A program made the position numbers and the translations under genes. Positions 1-8,804 of a stretch of 64,000 nucleotides of DNA are shown piece after piece (the stretch's first letter is position 1; every line of letters starts with the position of its first letter). The notes beneath the pieces are model-generated. The model made no database searches. It was not told the DNA's origin and was given only the letters and a program-made list of their open reading frames with translations. The stretch covers positions 1 through 64,000 of the forward strand of contig NZ_JBFAHM010000019.1 of the NCBI RefSeq assembly GCF_040654195.1. Direction: 5' to 3'. Source of the DNA: Hamadaea sp013361475 (GTDB lineage: Bacteria > Actinomycetota > Actinomycetes > Mycobacteriales > Micromonosporaceae).

Positions 1-1
1 C

Positions 2-103
2 GGAGCGCCGCTGGTCTTCTCGGCCGATCTGGACGAGGTCAACGATCAGCGGTCCGCGTACGGCCTGGCGACGTGGCGCGACAAGAACACCGGTGCTACT
101 TGA
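2..103 (+). CDS. C-terminal end of an unidentified protein (partial)
   Basis: An open frame enters from the left edge and ends at a TGA at 101-103, giving 33 residues that finish in WRDKNTGAT. The codon pattern is typical of the high-GC coding frames here. It is too short to assign to a family. It converges on the sugar-binding lipoprotein gene: the two stops overlap by 8 bp, so the lipoprotein gene cannot be followed by permease or ATPase genes on its own strand inside this window. Confidence 0.55.
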   Translation, partial: GAPLVFSADLDEVNDQRSAYGLATWRDKNTGAT

Positions 104-1220
104 GCTGGTCGGCCGTGTAGTAGCCGGTGTCGATGAGCGCCTTCTGGTAGTTGTCCTTGTAGACCACCACCGGCTCGAGCAGGTAGGACGGGACGACCTT
201 CACGCCGTTGTCGTAGTCCTTGGTGTTGTTGACCTCGGGCTTGCCGCCCTTGAGGACCGCGTCGGCCATCTTGACCGTGACCTTCGCCAGTTCGCGGGTG
301 TCCTTGTAGATCGTCGCGTACTGCTCACCGGCGATGATCGACTTCACCGAGGCCACCTCGGCGTCCTGACCGGTGACGATCGGGTACGCCTGCCCGGCGG
401 TGCCGTAGCCGTTGCTCTTCAGCGCCGACAGGATGCCGATGGAGAGACCGTCGTAGGGCGACAGCACGCCCTGGACCTTCGCGCCCTTCGAGTAGGTCTT
501 GGTGAGCAGGTCCTCCATGCGCCGCTGGGCCGTCGCCGGGTCCCAGCGCAGGATCGCGACCGTCTTGAAGTCGGTCTCGCCGCTCTTCACGACCAGCGTG
601 CCCTTGTCGATGTACGGCTTGAGGGTGTCCATCGCGCCGTTGAAGAAGAACGTGGCGTTGTTGTCGTCCGGCGACCCGGCGAACAGCTCGATGTTGAACG
701 GGCCCTTGGCGGTGCCGTCGGTGCCGTCCTGCTTCTTCAGGCCCAGTCCGACGAGCAGCGAGGTCGCCTGCTGTACGCCGACCTTGTAGTTGTCGAAGGT
801 GGCGTAGTAGTCCACGTTCGGCGACTTGCGGATGAGCCGGTCGTACGCGATCACCGGGATCTTCTTGTCGGCCGCCTCCTGCAACTGCGTGGTCAGCGCG
901 GTGCCGTCGATCGACGCGACGATCAGCAGTTTCGCACCCTTGGTGATCTGGTTCTCGATCTGGTTGACCTGCGTCGGGATGTCGTTCTCGGCGTACTGGA
1001 GGTCCACCTTGTAGCCGAGCGCCTCGAGCTGGCTCTTGAGGTTCTCGCCGTCGTGGATCCACCGCTCCGAGGACTTGGTGGGCATCGTGACGCCGACCAG
1101 CGCACCGGCGGCGCCGCCGCTCGACTGCTGGTCGACCGTCTTCGTGGTGTCGCCGCAGGCCGCCAGGCCCGCTGCGACGAGCAGGCCGGCCGCTGCGACA
1201 GCCAGCTTCGCGATCTTCAT
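96..1220 (-). CDS. chvE: Sugar-binding lipoprotein of an ABC importer (ChvE/xylose-binding type)
   Basis: 374 residues. A lipoprotein signal peptide ends at a lipobox (AGLAAC, Cys22), so the mature protein is membrane-anchored outside the cell. The rest is a type I periplasmic-binding fold (Peripla_BP_4), with ChvE-like features such as GVTMPTKSSERW near the N-terminus and VTGQDAE in the second lobe. It should bind an aldose such as xylose, glucose or arabinose and deliver it to an ABC permease. A GAGGAG ribosome site precedes the ATG. It appears to be a single-gene unit: a converging gene lies downstream and no permease or ATPase is adjacent. Two identical LacI-type operator repeats lie in its leader. 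The exact sugar cannot be read from sequence. Confidence 0.88.
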   Translation of the reverse strand: MKIAKLAVAAAGLLVAAGLAACGDTTKTVDQQSSGGAAGALVGVTMPTKSSERWIHDGENLKSQLEALGYKVDLQYAENDIPTQVNQIENQITKGAKLLIVASIDGTALTTQLQEAADKKIPVIAYDRLIRKSPNVDYYATFDNYKVGVQQATSLLVGLGLKKQDGTDGTAKGPFNIELFAGSPDDNNATFFFNGAMDTLKPYIDKGTLVVKSGETDFKTVAILRWDPATAQRRMEDLLTKTYSKGAKVQGVLSPYDGLSIGILSALKSNGYGTAGQAYPIVTGQDAEVASVKSIIAGEQYATIYKDTRELAKVTVKMADAVLKGGKPEVNNTKDYDNGVKVVPSYLLEPVVVYKDNYQKALIDTGYYTADQLK

Positions 1221-1243
1221 GGCACTCCTCAGGAACGGGGGAT

Positions 1244-1313
1244 GTTAACGCTCACATTTGTGGGCGGTGGGAGAGGTTTCCAGAGGTAGAAGGGGGTTGT
1301 TAACGCTCACATC
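1244..1313 (-). promoter_or_regulatory. Tandem LacI-type operators upstream of the sugar-binding lipoprotein
   Basis: The 15-mer TGTTAACGCTCACAT occurs twice in the same orientation, at 1244-1258 and 1299-1313, 55 bp apart (about five helical turns). Read on the gene strand it is ATGTGAGCGTTAACA, which has the TGTGAGCG half-site and CG centre typical of LacI-family sugar operators in actinobacteria. Two phased sites suggest co-operative or looping repression by a sugar-responsive regulator encoded elsewhere. Confidence 0.75.
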
Positions 1314-1419
1314 TTTTGCCGTGACCTGGTTCACGGTCAACGGGAATTCGGTAACGGTTGGGTTACGAGGCCGGTCCTCCAAGGCTCGCCGACGACAGAC
1401 AGGCCGCCCGGAACGAAAT

Positions 1420-1454
1420 GAGCCCGGGTCCGGCGCCGTGCCGGACCCGGGCTC
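1420..1454 (-). terminator. Hairpin terminator after the small secreted protein
   Basis: A perfect 15-bp inverted repeat (1420-1434 with 1440-1454) with a 5-nt loop lies just downstream of the minus-strand gene at 1495-1890. On that strand it is followed by ATTTCGTT, a weak T-tract. Confidence 0.75.
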
Positions 1455-1494
1455 TTCGCCGGGACAGCTCACGAAATGGCCGCCTCGACCGGCC

Positions 1495-1890
1495 TCAGAA
1501 GGACACGCACTGACTGAAGAAGATCTCGATATTCGTGATTCCGCGACAGGCCGGTCCGTTGAACTGCGCCTGCTCCGGAATCTCCATCTCCGGCCCGACG
1601 ATGAAGGTGCTCACGTCGGCCACGGCGTCGCCGTTGAGGTCGAAGCCGAGCAGACCGGAGAAGCCCTCGCCGGTGTCGGGGTTGACCAGACCCTGGTCGA
1701 TGCGATGCTGGAGCCCGTTCGACACCCACACGACCTCCCCGGTGTCCGCGCTGACGACGACCTGCACTCCGGCTGCCTGGTTCTTCTTGCTGGCGTTCAC
1801 GCATTCATGGGCGTACGCCGGGCCTGCGGCGAGAAGGAGCACGGCCGCCCCCATCGCGACCGTCGCGAGCCGACGAACTCTTCTGGACAT
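1495..1890 (-). CDS. Small secreted protein of unknown function
   Basis: 131 residues with a clear Sec signal peptide: RRVRR, a hydrophobic core, then a PAYA-H cleavage site near residue 27. The mature part of about 104 residues is mostly polar, has Cys residues near both ends (HECVN and PACRG, SQC) that could form disulfides, and has a DLNGDAVAD stretch resembling a single calcium-binding FG-GAP-like or EF-type loop. No catalytic motif is visible. The gene stands alone, with its own terminator downstream and an intergenic region shared with the divergent chitinase gene upstream. Family not recognised. Confidence 0.7.
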   Translation of the reverse strand: MSRRVRRLATVAMGAAVLLLAAGPAYAHECVNASKKNQAAGVQVVVSADTGEVVWVSNGLQHRIDQGLVNPDTGEGFSGLLGFDLNGDAVADVSTFIVGPEMEIPEQAQFNGPACRGITNIEIFFSQCVSF

Positions 1891-2100
1891 GGTTCCTCCG
1901 ATCTGGGATGAGCTTCATCCAGGGGAACCATCGGTCAACGACGGGATGCGCGTCCTGTCATTCCTCACATCGGCCACTAATTGGTGACATAGGCCCGCAG
2001 ACGCCGCTTCAGCCGTACTTCGCGCCAAGAACTGTTAGGACACTTTGCTAAAAGCATGTAACGTATGCGCATTGATATATCCCTGCGGGAAGGAGCCTCG

Positions 2101-3159
2101 ATGTCGCGCGTACGCGTCTTGGCGGCGACACTCATGATCACAATCGCCGGCGCGGTGGTGGCGATGCTGCCCGCCGGCCCGGCCACGGCAGCGGACTGCG
2201 TTACGCCGTGGCAGTCGTCAGCGGTCTACACCGGCGGGATGACCGCCTCCTACAACGGCCACAACTGGCGGGCGAAGTGGTGGACGCAGAACGAAACCCC
2301 CGGCGCCGCCGACGTCTGGGCCGATCAGGGAACATGCGGCGGATCGACGCCGTCGCCGGGCACCTGCACGTATCCGAATTGGACGGCGGGCACGTGGTAC
2401 GACACCGGCGCCATCGTCCGCTACACCAACGGCAACTACTACATCGCCGAACACGGCAATCCGGGCTACGACCCGACGATCAGCACCTGGTACTGGGACC
2501 CGTACGCGTGCAGCGGCGGTGGCACTACTCCCCCGCCGACGAACCCGGGCGGCTTCGTCGTCACCGAGGCCCAGTTCACTCAGATGTTCCCGAGCCGCAA
2601 CGGCTTCTACACCTACCAGGGGCTCGTCGCGGCGCTCAGCTCCTACCCGGCGTTCGCCACGACGGGCACCGACACCGTACGCCGTCAGGAAGCCGCGGCG
2701 TTCCTCGCCAACGTCAGCCATGAGACCGGTGGACTCGTCTACATCACGGAGATCAACCGGGGCACATATTGCGACCTGAGCCAGCCGTACGGCTGCCCGG
2801 CCGGCGCGGCGAACTACTACGGCCGCGGCCCGATCCAGCTGAGTTGGAACTTCAACTACAAGGCCGCCGGGGACGCGCTCGGCCTCCCGCTGCTCACCAA
2901 CCCGTGGCTCGTCGAGACCGACGCCGCGGTCGCCTGGCGTACGGCGCTCTGGTACTGGAACACCCAGACCGGGCCGGGGACCATGACGCCGCACAACGCC
3001 ATGGTCACGGGAGCGGGCTTCGGCGAGACCATCCGCAGCATCAACGGCTCACTCGAATGCAACGGCGGCAACCCCGGCCAGGTGCAGAGCCGCGTCACCG
3101 CGTACCAGCAGTTCGTCCAGATCCTCGGAACGACCGCGGGCGCCAACCTCTACTGCTAG
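2101..3159 (+). CDS. Secreted GH19 chitinase with two carbohydrate-binding modules
   Basis: 352 residues from the ATG at 2101, chosen because GGAAGGAG sits 7 bp upstream; a longer frame starting at 2065 lacks this. A signal peptide of about 31 residues is followed by two CBM5/12-type chitin-binding modules rich in Trp/Tyr (about 33-80 and 88-138), a short GGGTTPPPTNPGG linker and a GH19 domain (about 154-352). The catalytic region shows ANVSHETGG (general acid Glu), a second acidic residue in YITEINRG and the substrate motif YYGRGPIQLSW. It should hydrolyse chitin outside the cell. It is a single-gene unit with a hairpin after the stop. Assignment is secure; substrate preference is family knowledge. 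Confidence 0.95.
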   Translation: MSRVRVLAATLMITIAGAVVAMLPAGPATAADCVTPWQSSAVYTGGMTASYNGHNWRAKWWTQNETPGAADVWADQGTCGGSTPSPGTCTYPNWTAGTWYDTGAIVRYTNGNYYIAEHGNPGYDPTISTWYWDPYACSGGGTTPPPTNPGGFVVTEAQFTQMFPSRNGFYTYQGLVAALSSYPAFATTGTDTVRRQEAAAFLANVSHETGGLVYITEINRGTYCDLSQPYGCPAGAANYYGRGPIQLSWNFNYKAAGDALGLPLLTNPWLVETDAAVAWRTALWYWNTQTGPGTMTPHNAMVTGAGFGETIRSINGSLECNGGNPGQVQSRVTAYQQFVQILGTTAGANLYC

Positions 3160-3165
3160 GAGTTC

Positions 3166-3191
3166 GGGCCGCCGGAGTTCTTCGGCGGCCC
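3166..3191 (+). terminator. Hairpin after the chitinase gene
   Basis: An 11-bp stem (GGGCCGCCGGA with its complement, one G-T pair) and a 4-nt loop lie 7 bp past the chitinase stop. There is no clear T-tract, which is common for actinobacterial terminators. Confidence 0.6.
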
Positions 3192-3234
3192 ACCTCGCTT
3201 CGGTCAGAAACCTGCGACCTCTTGCTGGAACGGA

Positions 3235-3266
3235 TCGTTCCGTTCTGCTATGCTTGAACGGAACGA
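3235..3266. promoter_or_regulatory. Palindromic operator over the epoxide hydrolase promoter
   Basis: TCGTTCCGTTC (3235-3245) and its exact complement GAACGGAACGA (3256-3266) flank a 10-nt spacer. The spacer contains TATGCT (3250-3255), a plausible -10 box, so a bound protein would block RNA polymerase. A third half-site, GGAACG, lies at 3227-3232. The size and symmetry fit a TetR-family operator. The regulator gene is not in the window. Confidence 0.7.
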
Positions 3267-3293
3267 AAAATTCCGCTCCACGTGGAGGCAGAC

Positions 3294-4427
3294 ATGACCG
3301 CGATCCGCCCCTTCCGCATCGACGTCCCGCAGGCGCAGCTGGACGACCTCGCCGCCCGCCTCGACCGGATCATCTGGCCGAACGAGCTGCCGGACGCCGA
3401 CGGCTCCTACGGCATGACCGACAACCGCGTACGCACCCTCGTCGAGCACTGGCGGACGGCGTTCGACTGGCGGGCACTGGAGGCTCGGCTGAACGCGTAC
3501 CCGCAGTTCGTGACCGAGATCGACGGGGAGGACATCCACTTCCTGCACGTACGCTCCCCGCGCGAGGACGCGACGCCGATGATCCTCACGCACGGCTGGC
3601 CGGGATCCATCGTCGAGTTCCTGGACGTCATCGAGCCGCTGACGAACCCGGCCGACGACTCGGTCCCCGCCTTCCACCTGGTGATCCCATCGCTGCCCGG
3701 CTTCGGCTTCTCCGGCCCGACGCGATCGGCGGGCTGGAACCGCTTCCGGACCACGCGAGCCTGGGTCGAGCTGATGGACCGCCTCGGATACGCCCGCTAC
3801 GTCGCGGCGGGCAACGACGCCGGTTCGATGATCGCGCCCGAGATGGGCCGCATCGCGCCTGACAAGGTGATCGGCGTCCACGTCACGCAGGCGTTCTCGT
3901 TCCCGTCCGGCGACGCGGCCGAGTTCGCGACGTTCGGCCCGGAGGACTACGCCGCCCTCCAGCACCTGCAGTGGTTCTACGAGAACATGTTCTCGTTCAA
4001 CACCCTGCACTCGCAGCAGCCGCAGACCCTCGCGTTCGCGCTGGCCGACTCCCCGGTGGGGCTGCTCGCCTGGAACGCCCAGCTCATGGGCGAGTCGCTC
4101 GACGCGGACTTCGTCATCGCCAACACCGCGATCTACTGGCTGACCGGCACCTCCGGCTCGGCGATCCGCTTCTACTACGAAGACGCCCACGCCGACGAGA
4201 AGCCGGACGGTCCGACGACCGCACCGCTGGGCGTGGCCATCTTCGCCGGCGACTTCCAGTCGATCCGCCCGCTCGTCGAGCGCGACCACGCGAACGTCGT
4301 CCACTGGCGCAAGTACGACGCCGGGCTCCCGAAGGGCGGTCCGCGCAACGCCGGCGGCCACTACGCCGCCCACGAGGCGACCGACCTCTACGTCGGTGAC
4401 ATTCGCGAGTTCGTCGCCGCGCGCTGA
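3294..4427 (+). CDS. Epoxide hydrolase, alpha/beta-hydrolase fold with EHN domain
   Basis: 377 residues from the ATG at 3294, with GGAGG 5 bp upstream; a GTG at 3282 would overlap that ribosome site. The N-terminus is an EHN (epoxide hydrolase N-terminal) domain of about 110 residues. The alpha/beta-hydrolase core follows with the oxyanion motif HGWPGS, the nucleophile turn AGNDAGS (Asp) and a C-terminal GGHYAAHE His segment. This architecture matches microsomal-type epoxide hydrolases, which open epoxides to diols in detoxification or xenobiotic breakdown. The gene is alone and its promoter is covered by a strong inverted repeat, suggesting induction by a ligand that releases a TetR-like repressor. 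The substrate is unknown. Confidence 0.9.
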   Translation: MTAIRPFRIDVPQAQLDDLAARLDRIIWPNELPDADGSYGMTDNRVRTLVEHWRTAFDWRALEARLNAYPQFVTEIDGEDIHFLHVRSPREDATPMILTHGWPGSIVEFLDVIEPLTNPADDSVPAFHLVIPSLPGFGFSGPTRSAGWNRFRTTRAWVELMDRLGYARYVAAGNDAGSMIAPEMGRIAPDKVIGVHVTQAFSFPSGDAAEFATFGPEDYAALQHLQWFYENMFSFNTLHSQQPQTLAFALADSPVGLLAWNAQLMGESLDADFVIANTAIYWLTGTSGSAIRFYYEDAHADEKPDGPTTAPLGVAIFAGDFQSIRPLVERDHANVVHWRKYDAGLPKGGPRNAGGHYAAHEATDLYVGDIREFVAAR

Positions 4428-4438
4428 CAGAGACGCGA

Positions 4439-4467
4439 TGAGGCCCAGGTCACTGACCTGGGCCTCA
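4439..4467. terminator. Bidirectional hairpin between epoxide hydrolase and tRNA-Gly
   Basis: A perfect 13-bp stem (TGAGGCCCAGGTC with its complement) and a 3-nt loop sit between two convergent genes and can serve both. Confidence 0.8.
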
Positions 4468-4471
4468 CATG

Positions 4472-4545
4472 TGGAGCGGGCGAGGAGAATCGAACTCCCG
4501 TAATCAGTTTGGAAGACTGAGGCTCTACCATTGAGCTACGCCCGC
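4472..4545 (-). tRNA. tRNA-Gly (anticodon TCC)
   Basis: The minus strand folds into a full cloverleaf. The acceptor stem is GCGGGCG with CGCCCGC, the D-arm begins GCTCAATGGTAGAGC, and the anticodon stem TCAGT/ACTGA closes the loop CTTCCAA (anticodon TCC, reading GGA). The T-arm contains GTTCGATTC, and the 3' CCA is encoded at 4472-4474. Confidence 0.97.
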
Positions 4546-4626
4546 ATGGCGCACCCCGAGGGAAGCGCCCAGCGAATACTACATGACGCAGAACCGGGCG
4601 TCCCAGGGATATCCCGCCGCCGGGCG

Positions 4627-5832
4627 CTAGAGGGCGGCGGTGACGAGGCCGGCTCGCGCCTTGGGGGTGAACCAGGTGGACTTGCGCGGCAGCTTCTCCC
4701 GGCCGAGGTTCACGGCGACGAAGTCGTCGACGGTCACGGGGGCGATCAGGATCGCGAGGGCGGCCCGGCCCGCGTCGACTTCGCCGGCGAGCCAGTCGGC
4801 CGGATAGTCGCCGCCGACGTAGGTGATCCGCTTGTCGCCGGGGTCGAGGGCCAGCGCCTCGCTGAAGACCAGCCGCTCGACCAGCGCGTGGTCGAGGTTC
4901 TCCACGTCGGGCACCCCGGCCGACGGGGGCAGGACGATGCTCCAGTGGCCGCTTTGGGCGTACAAGTGGATGGTGCCGCGAGTGGCCGGGACGGTGACCG
5001 GGCCGGTGAGCGCGGTGACCGTGGCGCCGGTCTTCTCGAGGGTCGCGACCAGCTCGTTCGGTGGGAGCGGGAGGTCGGCGAGCAGGCGGTTGTAGGGCTG
5101 GATGGCCACGGAGGCCGGGGTGGTCACGACCGCGAGGAACCGCGGCAGTTCGCCGACCTGGGCCGCGAGGGACCGGTGGTTGCCGTCCGCCACGACCAGC
5201 TCGCCGCCGCCCGCGAGGTCCGCGAGGGTCGCGGCCAGGGGGTCGGTCGCGCTCACCGGCCAGATCTCGTGGATACGCCCAGCGGGGTCCACGTCGCTCG
5301 CGACGGACGGACCGAGGTCCGCGACGGCCGCGGCGAGCGCGGCGTGCAGGTCGTCGCCGCGGCCGGTCTGGAGGAGCAGGACCGGGCTGAGCAGGTGGCC
5401 GATGGCCTGGAACAGGGCGACCCGCTCCTTGACCTTGGCGAGGAAGACGTCTTCGTTGCGGATGACCAGGCCGGGTTCCTCGGCGCTGGTGGAGATCTGG
5501 TCGGTGTCGACCATCGCCCACAGGCCGTAGCCGACGGCGCCGTCGGGGGCGGTGATCCGGTAGACGACCACCACCTCGTCGGCCGGGCTGAGCGCGCCGG
5601 ACTCCTGGAGGGCGGTGAGACGGCTCCGCGCGGCCGGCAGCGCGTCACTGAAGCTGCTGCCCAGCGACTCCGGGGCGAGGTGGGGCATCTCGATCGCCAG
5701 CGCGCTGGCCGGGTCGGCCTCGATGATCGCGGTGATCTCGGCGTCGTCGGCGAACTCGTCGTAGTTCTGCGCTCCGGTGCGGCCGGAGGGGGTGGCGAGC
5801 CAGGCGCGGGAGATCGGGTGCACAACCGTCAT
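4627..5832 (-). CDS. DUF1015 family protein
   Basis: 401 residues beginning MTVVHPISR. The family is recognised by the central VVADGNHRS motif (DUF1015 proteins carry ADGHHR-type motifs) and the C-terminal KSTWFTPKARAGL segment. It is soluble, with no signal peptide or membrane segment. The family's biochemical role is not established; HipA-like features have been suggested. The start is leaderless-like: TATTTT lies 8 nt before the ATG. A small gene begins upstream with a 25-bp gap, so the two may share a transcript. Confidence 0.85.
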   Translation of the reverse strand: MTVVHPISRAWLATPSGRTGAQNYDEFADDAEITAIIEADPASALAIEMPHLAPESLGSSFSDALPAARSRLTALQESGALSPADEVVVVYRITAPDGAVGYGLWAMVDTDQISTSAEEPGLVIRNEDVFLAKVKERVALFQAIGHLLSPVLLLQTGRGDDLHAALAAAVADLGPSVASDVDPAGRIHEIWPVSATDPLAATLADLAGGGELVVADGNHRSLAAQVGELPRFLAVVTTPASVAIQPYNRLLADLPLPPNELVATLEKTGATVTALTGPVTVPATRGTIHLYAQSGHWSIVLPPSAGVPDVENLDHALVERLVFSEALALDPGDKRITYVGGDYPADWLAGEVDAGRAALAILIAPVTVDDFVAVNLGREKLPRKSTWFTPKARAGLVTAAL

Positions 5833-5857
5833 GGTGCTCGAAAATACCGCTCCGGGC

Positions 5858-6115
5858 TCAAGCCGGGGCGAGCGCCCCGGCGAGGTCTCGCCACGTGGGC
5901 ACGTAATGCGGGATGCGCTGGGTCAGGACCTCGGTCGCGCGGTGGCGGCCGTTCGGAGTGTGGGCGCGGACGACGATCGGCGGAGCGACGAGGTCAGCCA
6001 GCTCGGGATCGGCCCACCGGCCGGGGCGGACGTCGAACTGGATCGTGCCGCGGCAGGCGGCCACCTCGGCCGGGTGGACTCGCAGAGTCCAGGGCGCGGC
6101 GTTGTTTTCAGCCAT
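5858..6115 (-). CDS. Small conserved-type protein, unknown function
   Basis: 85 residues, soluble, with four Trp or His-rich patches (APWTLRVHPAE, VRAHTPNGRHRATEVL, HYVPTWRDLAG). No signal or membrane segment is seen and no family is recognised. It ends 25 bp before the DUF1015 gene on the same strand and probably forms an operon with it. It is divergent from aminopeptidase N across a 110-bp gap that must hold both promoters. Confidence 0.6.
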   Translation of the reverse strand: MAENNAAPWTLRVHPAEVAACRGTIQFDVRPGRWADPELADLVAPPIVVRAHTPNGRHRATEVLTQRIPHYVPTWRDLAGALAPA

Positions 6116-6225
6116 GTACTGCTCAACGACTTCAGGGCCCCGTTGGCCACCGGATGCCGGTGTTAGGGTCCAAGTAACCGTGGGTGCTTACCCGCGTACC
6201 ACTGATTCGACAAGGAGTTGCCCCC

Positions 6226-8787
6226 GTGGCAGGAGTGCGCAACCTCACCCAGGCGGAGGCGGTCGAGCGAGCCCGTCTGCTGACGGTGGGCACGTACGAC
6301 ATCACGATCGACCTCACCGACGGCTCCGGCAATCCCGGGGACGGCACCTTCCGTACGGTCACCGAGGTCGTCTTCGACTGTGCCGAGCCCGGCGCGCAGA
6401 CCTTCATCGAGGTCGCCGCCCGCTCGGTCCGCAGCGCGACGCTCAACGGCGCGCCGGTCGACGTCTCCGGCTGGTCCGACAGCACCGGCCTGATCCTGCC
6501 GGGTCTCGCCGCCCAGAACCGGCTCGTCGTCGACGCCGACTTCGACTACTCGACCTCCGGCCAGGGTCTCCACCGCGCGGTGGACCCGGTCGACAAGGAG
6601 GTCTACCTGTACAGCCAGTTCGAGACGCAGGACGCCCAGAAGGCGTACGCGTGCTTCGACCAGCCCGACCTCAAGGCGACCTACACCTGGCACGTGACCG
6701 CTCCGGCACATTGGAAGGTCGTCTCCAACTCGGTCGTCGAGCGGGTCGAGAAGACCGACGTCGGCGCGCAGGTCGTGCACTTCGCCGAGTCGGCCAAGAT
6801 GAGCACCTACGTGACCGCGCTCTGCGCCGGCCCCTACCACGAGGTACGCGATGAGCACGACGGCATCGACCTCGGCATCTTCTGCCGCCAGAGCATGGCG
6901 CAGTACCTCGACCCGGACGACATCTTCCTGATCACCAAGCAGGGCTTCGACTTCTTCCACCAGCAGTTCGGCGTCCGGTACCCGCTGCCGAAGTACGACC
7001 AGCTGATCGTCCCGGAGTTCAACGCCGGTGCGATGGAGAACTTCGGCTGCATCACCAACGCCGAGACGTGGTTCATCTTCCGGTCGGCCGTCACTGACTA
7101 CGAGAAGGAGCAGCGCGCCAACACGATCCTGCACGAGATGGCGCACATGTGGTTCGGCGACCTGGTCACCATGCGCTGGTGGGACGACCTGTGGCTGAAC
7201 GAGTCGTTCGCCGAGTGGGCCTCGCACTGGGCCAACTCCGAGAACACCCGGTTCGTGGACGCCTGGACGACGTTCCTGTCGATCCGCAAGAACTGGGGCT
7301 ACCGCCAGGACCAGATGTCGTCGACCCACCCGGTCTACTGCGAGATGCCCGACGTCGCCGCGGTCGAGGTCAACTTCGACGGCATCACGTACGCCAAGGG
7401 CGCCTCGGTCATCAAGCAGCTCGTGGCGTACGTCGGGATCGACGCGTTCGTGACCGGCCTGCGGGCGTACTTCGCCAAGCACGCCTGGTCGAACGCCACG
7501 TTCACCGATCTGCTCACCGAGCTGGAGACGGCGTCGGGCCGGGAACTCACCGACTTCGCCGACCAGTGGCTCAAGACGGCCCAGGTCAACACCCTGACCC
7601 CGGTCGTCACCGTGGCCGCCGACGGCACCTACGAGTCGGTCGTCGTGCGGCAGTCCGCGCCGGACAGCCACCCCGTTCTGCGTACGCACCGGATCGGGGT
7701 CGGCCTCTACGACCTGGCCGACGGCGGGAAGCTCGTCCGCCGGGACGTGCTCGAGGTGGACGTCACCGGGGCATCGACGACGATTTCCCCGTTGGCCGGC
7801 GTACGCGCGGCCGACGTCCTCGTGCTCAACGAAGGCGACTACTCCTACCTGAAGCTGCGGTTGGACGAGCGGTCCCTGGAGACCGTCGTCAACCACATCG
7901 GCGGCCTCGAGTCCTCGCTGACCCGGGCGTTGTGCTGGACGGCCACCTGGGACATGGTCCGCGACGCCGAGCTGCCCGCCCGGGACTACCTCACCCAGGT
8001 CGTCTCCGGTCTACCGGTCGAGACCGACTCCTCGCTCATCACCGCGACACTCAACCAGCTGCGGACGGCGCTGACGTTCTACGCCGACCCGGCGTGGGCC
8101 CCCGAAGGCTGGGCGCAGCTGGCCGCGACGGCTCGCGAAGTCATCGCCTCCGCCCCGGCGGGCAGCGGTACGCAGCTCATCTGGGCGCGTACGTTCATCG
8201 GCGCGGCCCGGCAGCCGGCCGAGATCGAGGTCCTGAAGGGCTGGCTGGCCGGCGACGGCGTACCGGAAGGGGTGTCCATCACCGGTGAGCTGCGCTGGCA
8301 GCTCGTCCAGGCGCTCTCCGCGCTCGGCGTACTCACCGGCGACGACATCCAGAACGAGCACGCCGCCGACCAGACGGCCAGCGGTGACAAGGAGTCGGCG
8401 ACGGCGTACGCACTCCAGCCGGATCCGGCGGTGAAGGCCGAGGTCTGGGCCGAGCTGACCGGGGACGCCGAGCCGGCGAACTGGCGGTCCCGGGCGCTGC
8501 TGCTCGGCTTCCAGCACTCCACTCAGGTCGACCTGACCAAGCCGTACGCCCAGAAGTACCTGGACGTGGCGGCGGAGATCTGGGCCAAGCGCGACAGCGA
8601 GCCGGCTCAGGAGTTCCTCGTCCTCGGATACCCGGCGATGCAGGTCAGCCCGGAGACGGTGGCGGCCACCGAGGCGTGGCTGGCGCAGGAGGGGCACCCG
8701 GCGCCGCTGCGGCGGCTCGTGGCCGAGGGCAAGGACTCCGTCGAGCGGGCGCTGGCCGCTCGGGCGTGCGACACCGCCGCCGGCTGA
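6226..8787 (+). CDS. pepN: Aminopeptidase N (M1 zinc metallopeptidase)
   Basis: 853 residues. The GTG at 6226 is chosen because AAGGAG lies 8 bp upstream; the frame is open a little further back. The protein shows the M1 exopeptidase motif FNAGAMENFG and the zinc site HEMAHMWFGDLVT...NESFAEW (HEXXH-X18-E), followed by an ERAP1-C-like helical domain. It removes N-terminal residues from peptides in the cytoplasm. Length matches actinobacterial PepN. It is a single-gene unit, followed by a dispersed palindrome and then a terminator shared with the DUF5130 gene. Confidence 0.95.
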   Translation: MAGVRNLTQAEAVERARLLTVGTYDITIDLTDGSGNPGDGTFRTVTEVVFDCAEPGAQTFIEVAARSVRSATLNGAPVDVSGWSDSTGLILPGLAAQNRLVVDADFDYSTSGQGLHRAVDPVDKEVYLYSQFETQDAQKAYACFDQPDLKATYTWHVTAPAHWKVVSNSVVERVEKTDVGAQVVHFAESAKMSTYVTALCAGPYHEVRDEHDGIDLGIFCRQSMAQYLDPDDIFLITKQGFDFFHQQFGVRYPLPKYDQLIVPEFNAGAMENFGCITNAETWFIFRSAVTDYEKEQRANTILHEMAHMWFGDLVTMRWWDDLWLNESFAEWASHWANSENTRFVDAWTTFLSIRKNWGYRQDQMSSTHPVYCEMPDVAAVEVNFDGITYAKGASVIKQLVAYVGIDAFVTGLRAYFAKHAWSNATFTDLLTELETASGRELTDFADQWLKTAQVNTLTPVVTVAADGTYESVVVRQSAPDSHPVLRTHRIGVGLYDLADGGKLVRRDVLEVDVTGASTTISPLAGVRAADVLVLNEGDYSYLKLRLDERSLETVVNHIGGLESSLTRALCWTATWDMVRDAELPARDYLTQVVSGLPVETDSSLITATLNQLRTALTFYADPAWAPEGWAQLAATAREVIASAPAGSGTQLIWARTFIGAARQPAEIEVLKGWLAGDGVPEGVSITGELRWQLVQALSALGVLTGDDIQNEHAADQTASGDKESATAYALQPDPAVKAEVWAELTGDAEPANWRSRALLLGFQHSTQVDLTKPYAQKYLDVAAEIWAKRDSEPAQEFLVLGYPAMQVSPETVAATEAWLAQEGHPAPLRRLVAEGKDSVERALAARACDTAAG

Positions 8788-8804
8788 CCGTTTCGTTCTC
8801 AGCA

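Noticed and set aside
2065..2100. Earlier start for the chitinase (MRIDISLREGA)
   Set aside because: A strong GGAAGGAG with a proper signal peptide starts at 2101; the upstream part would spoil the signal peptide.
4531..6177. 548-residue plus-strand frame over the DUF1015 gene
   Set aside because: Shadow of the minus-strand DUF1015 gene, starting inside the tRNA.
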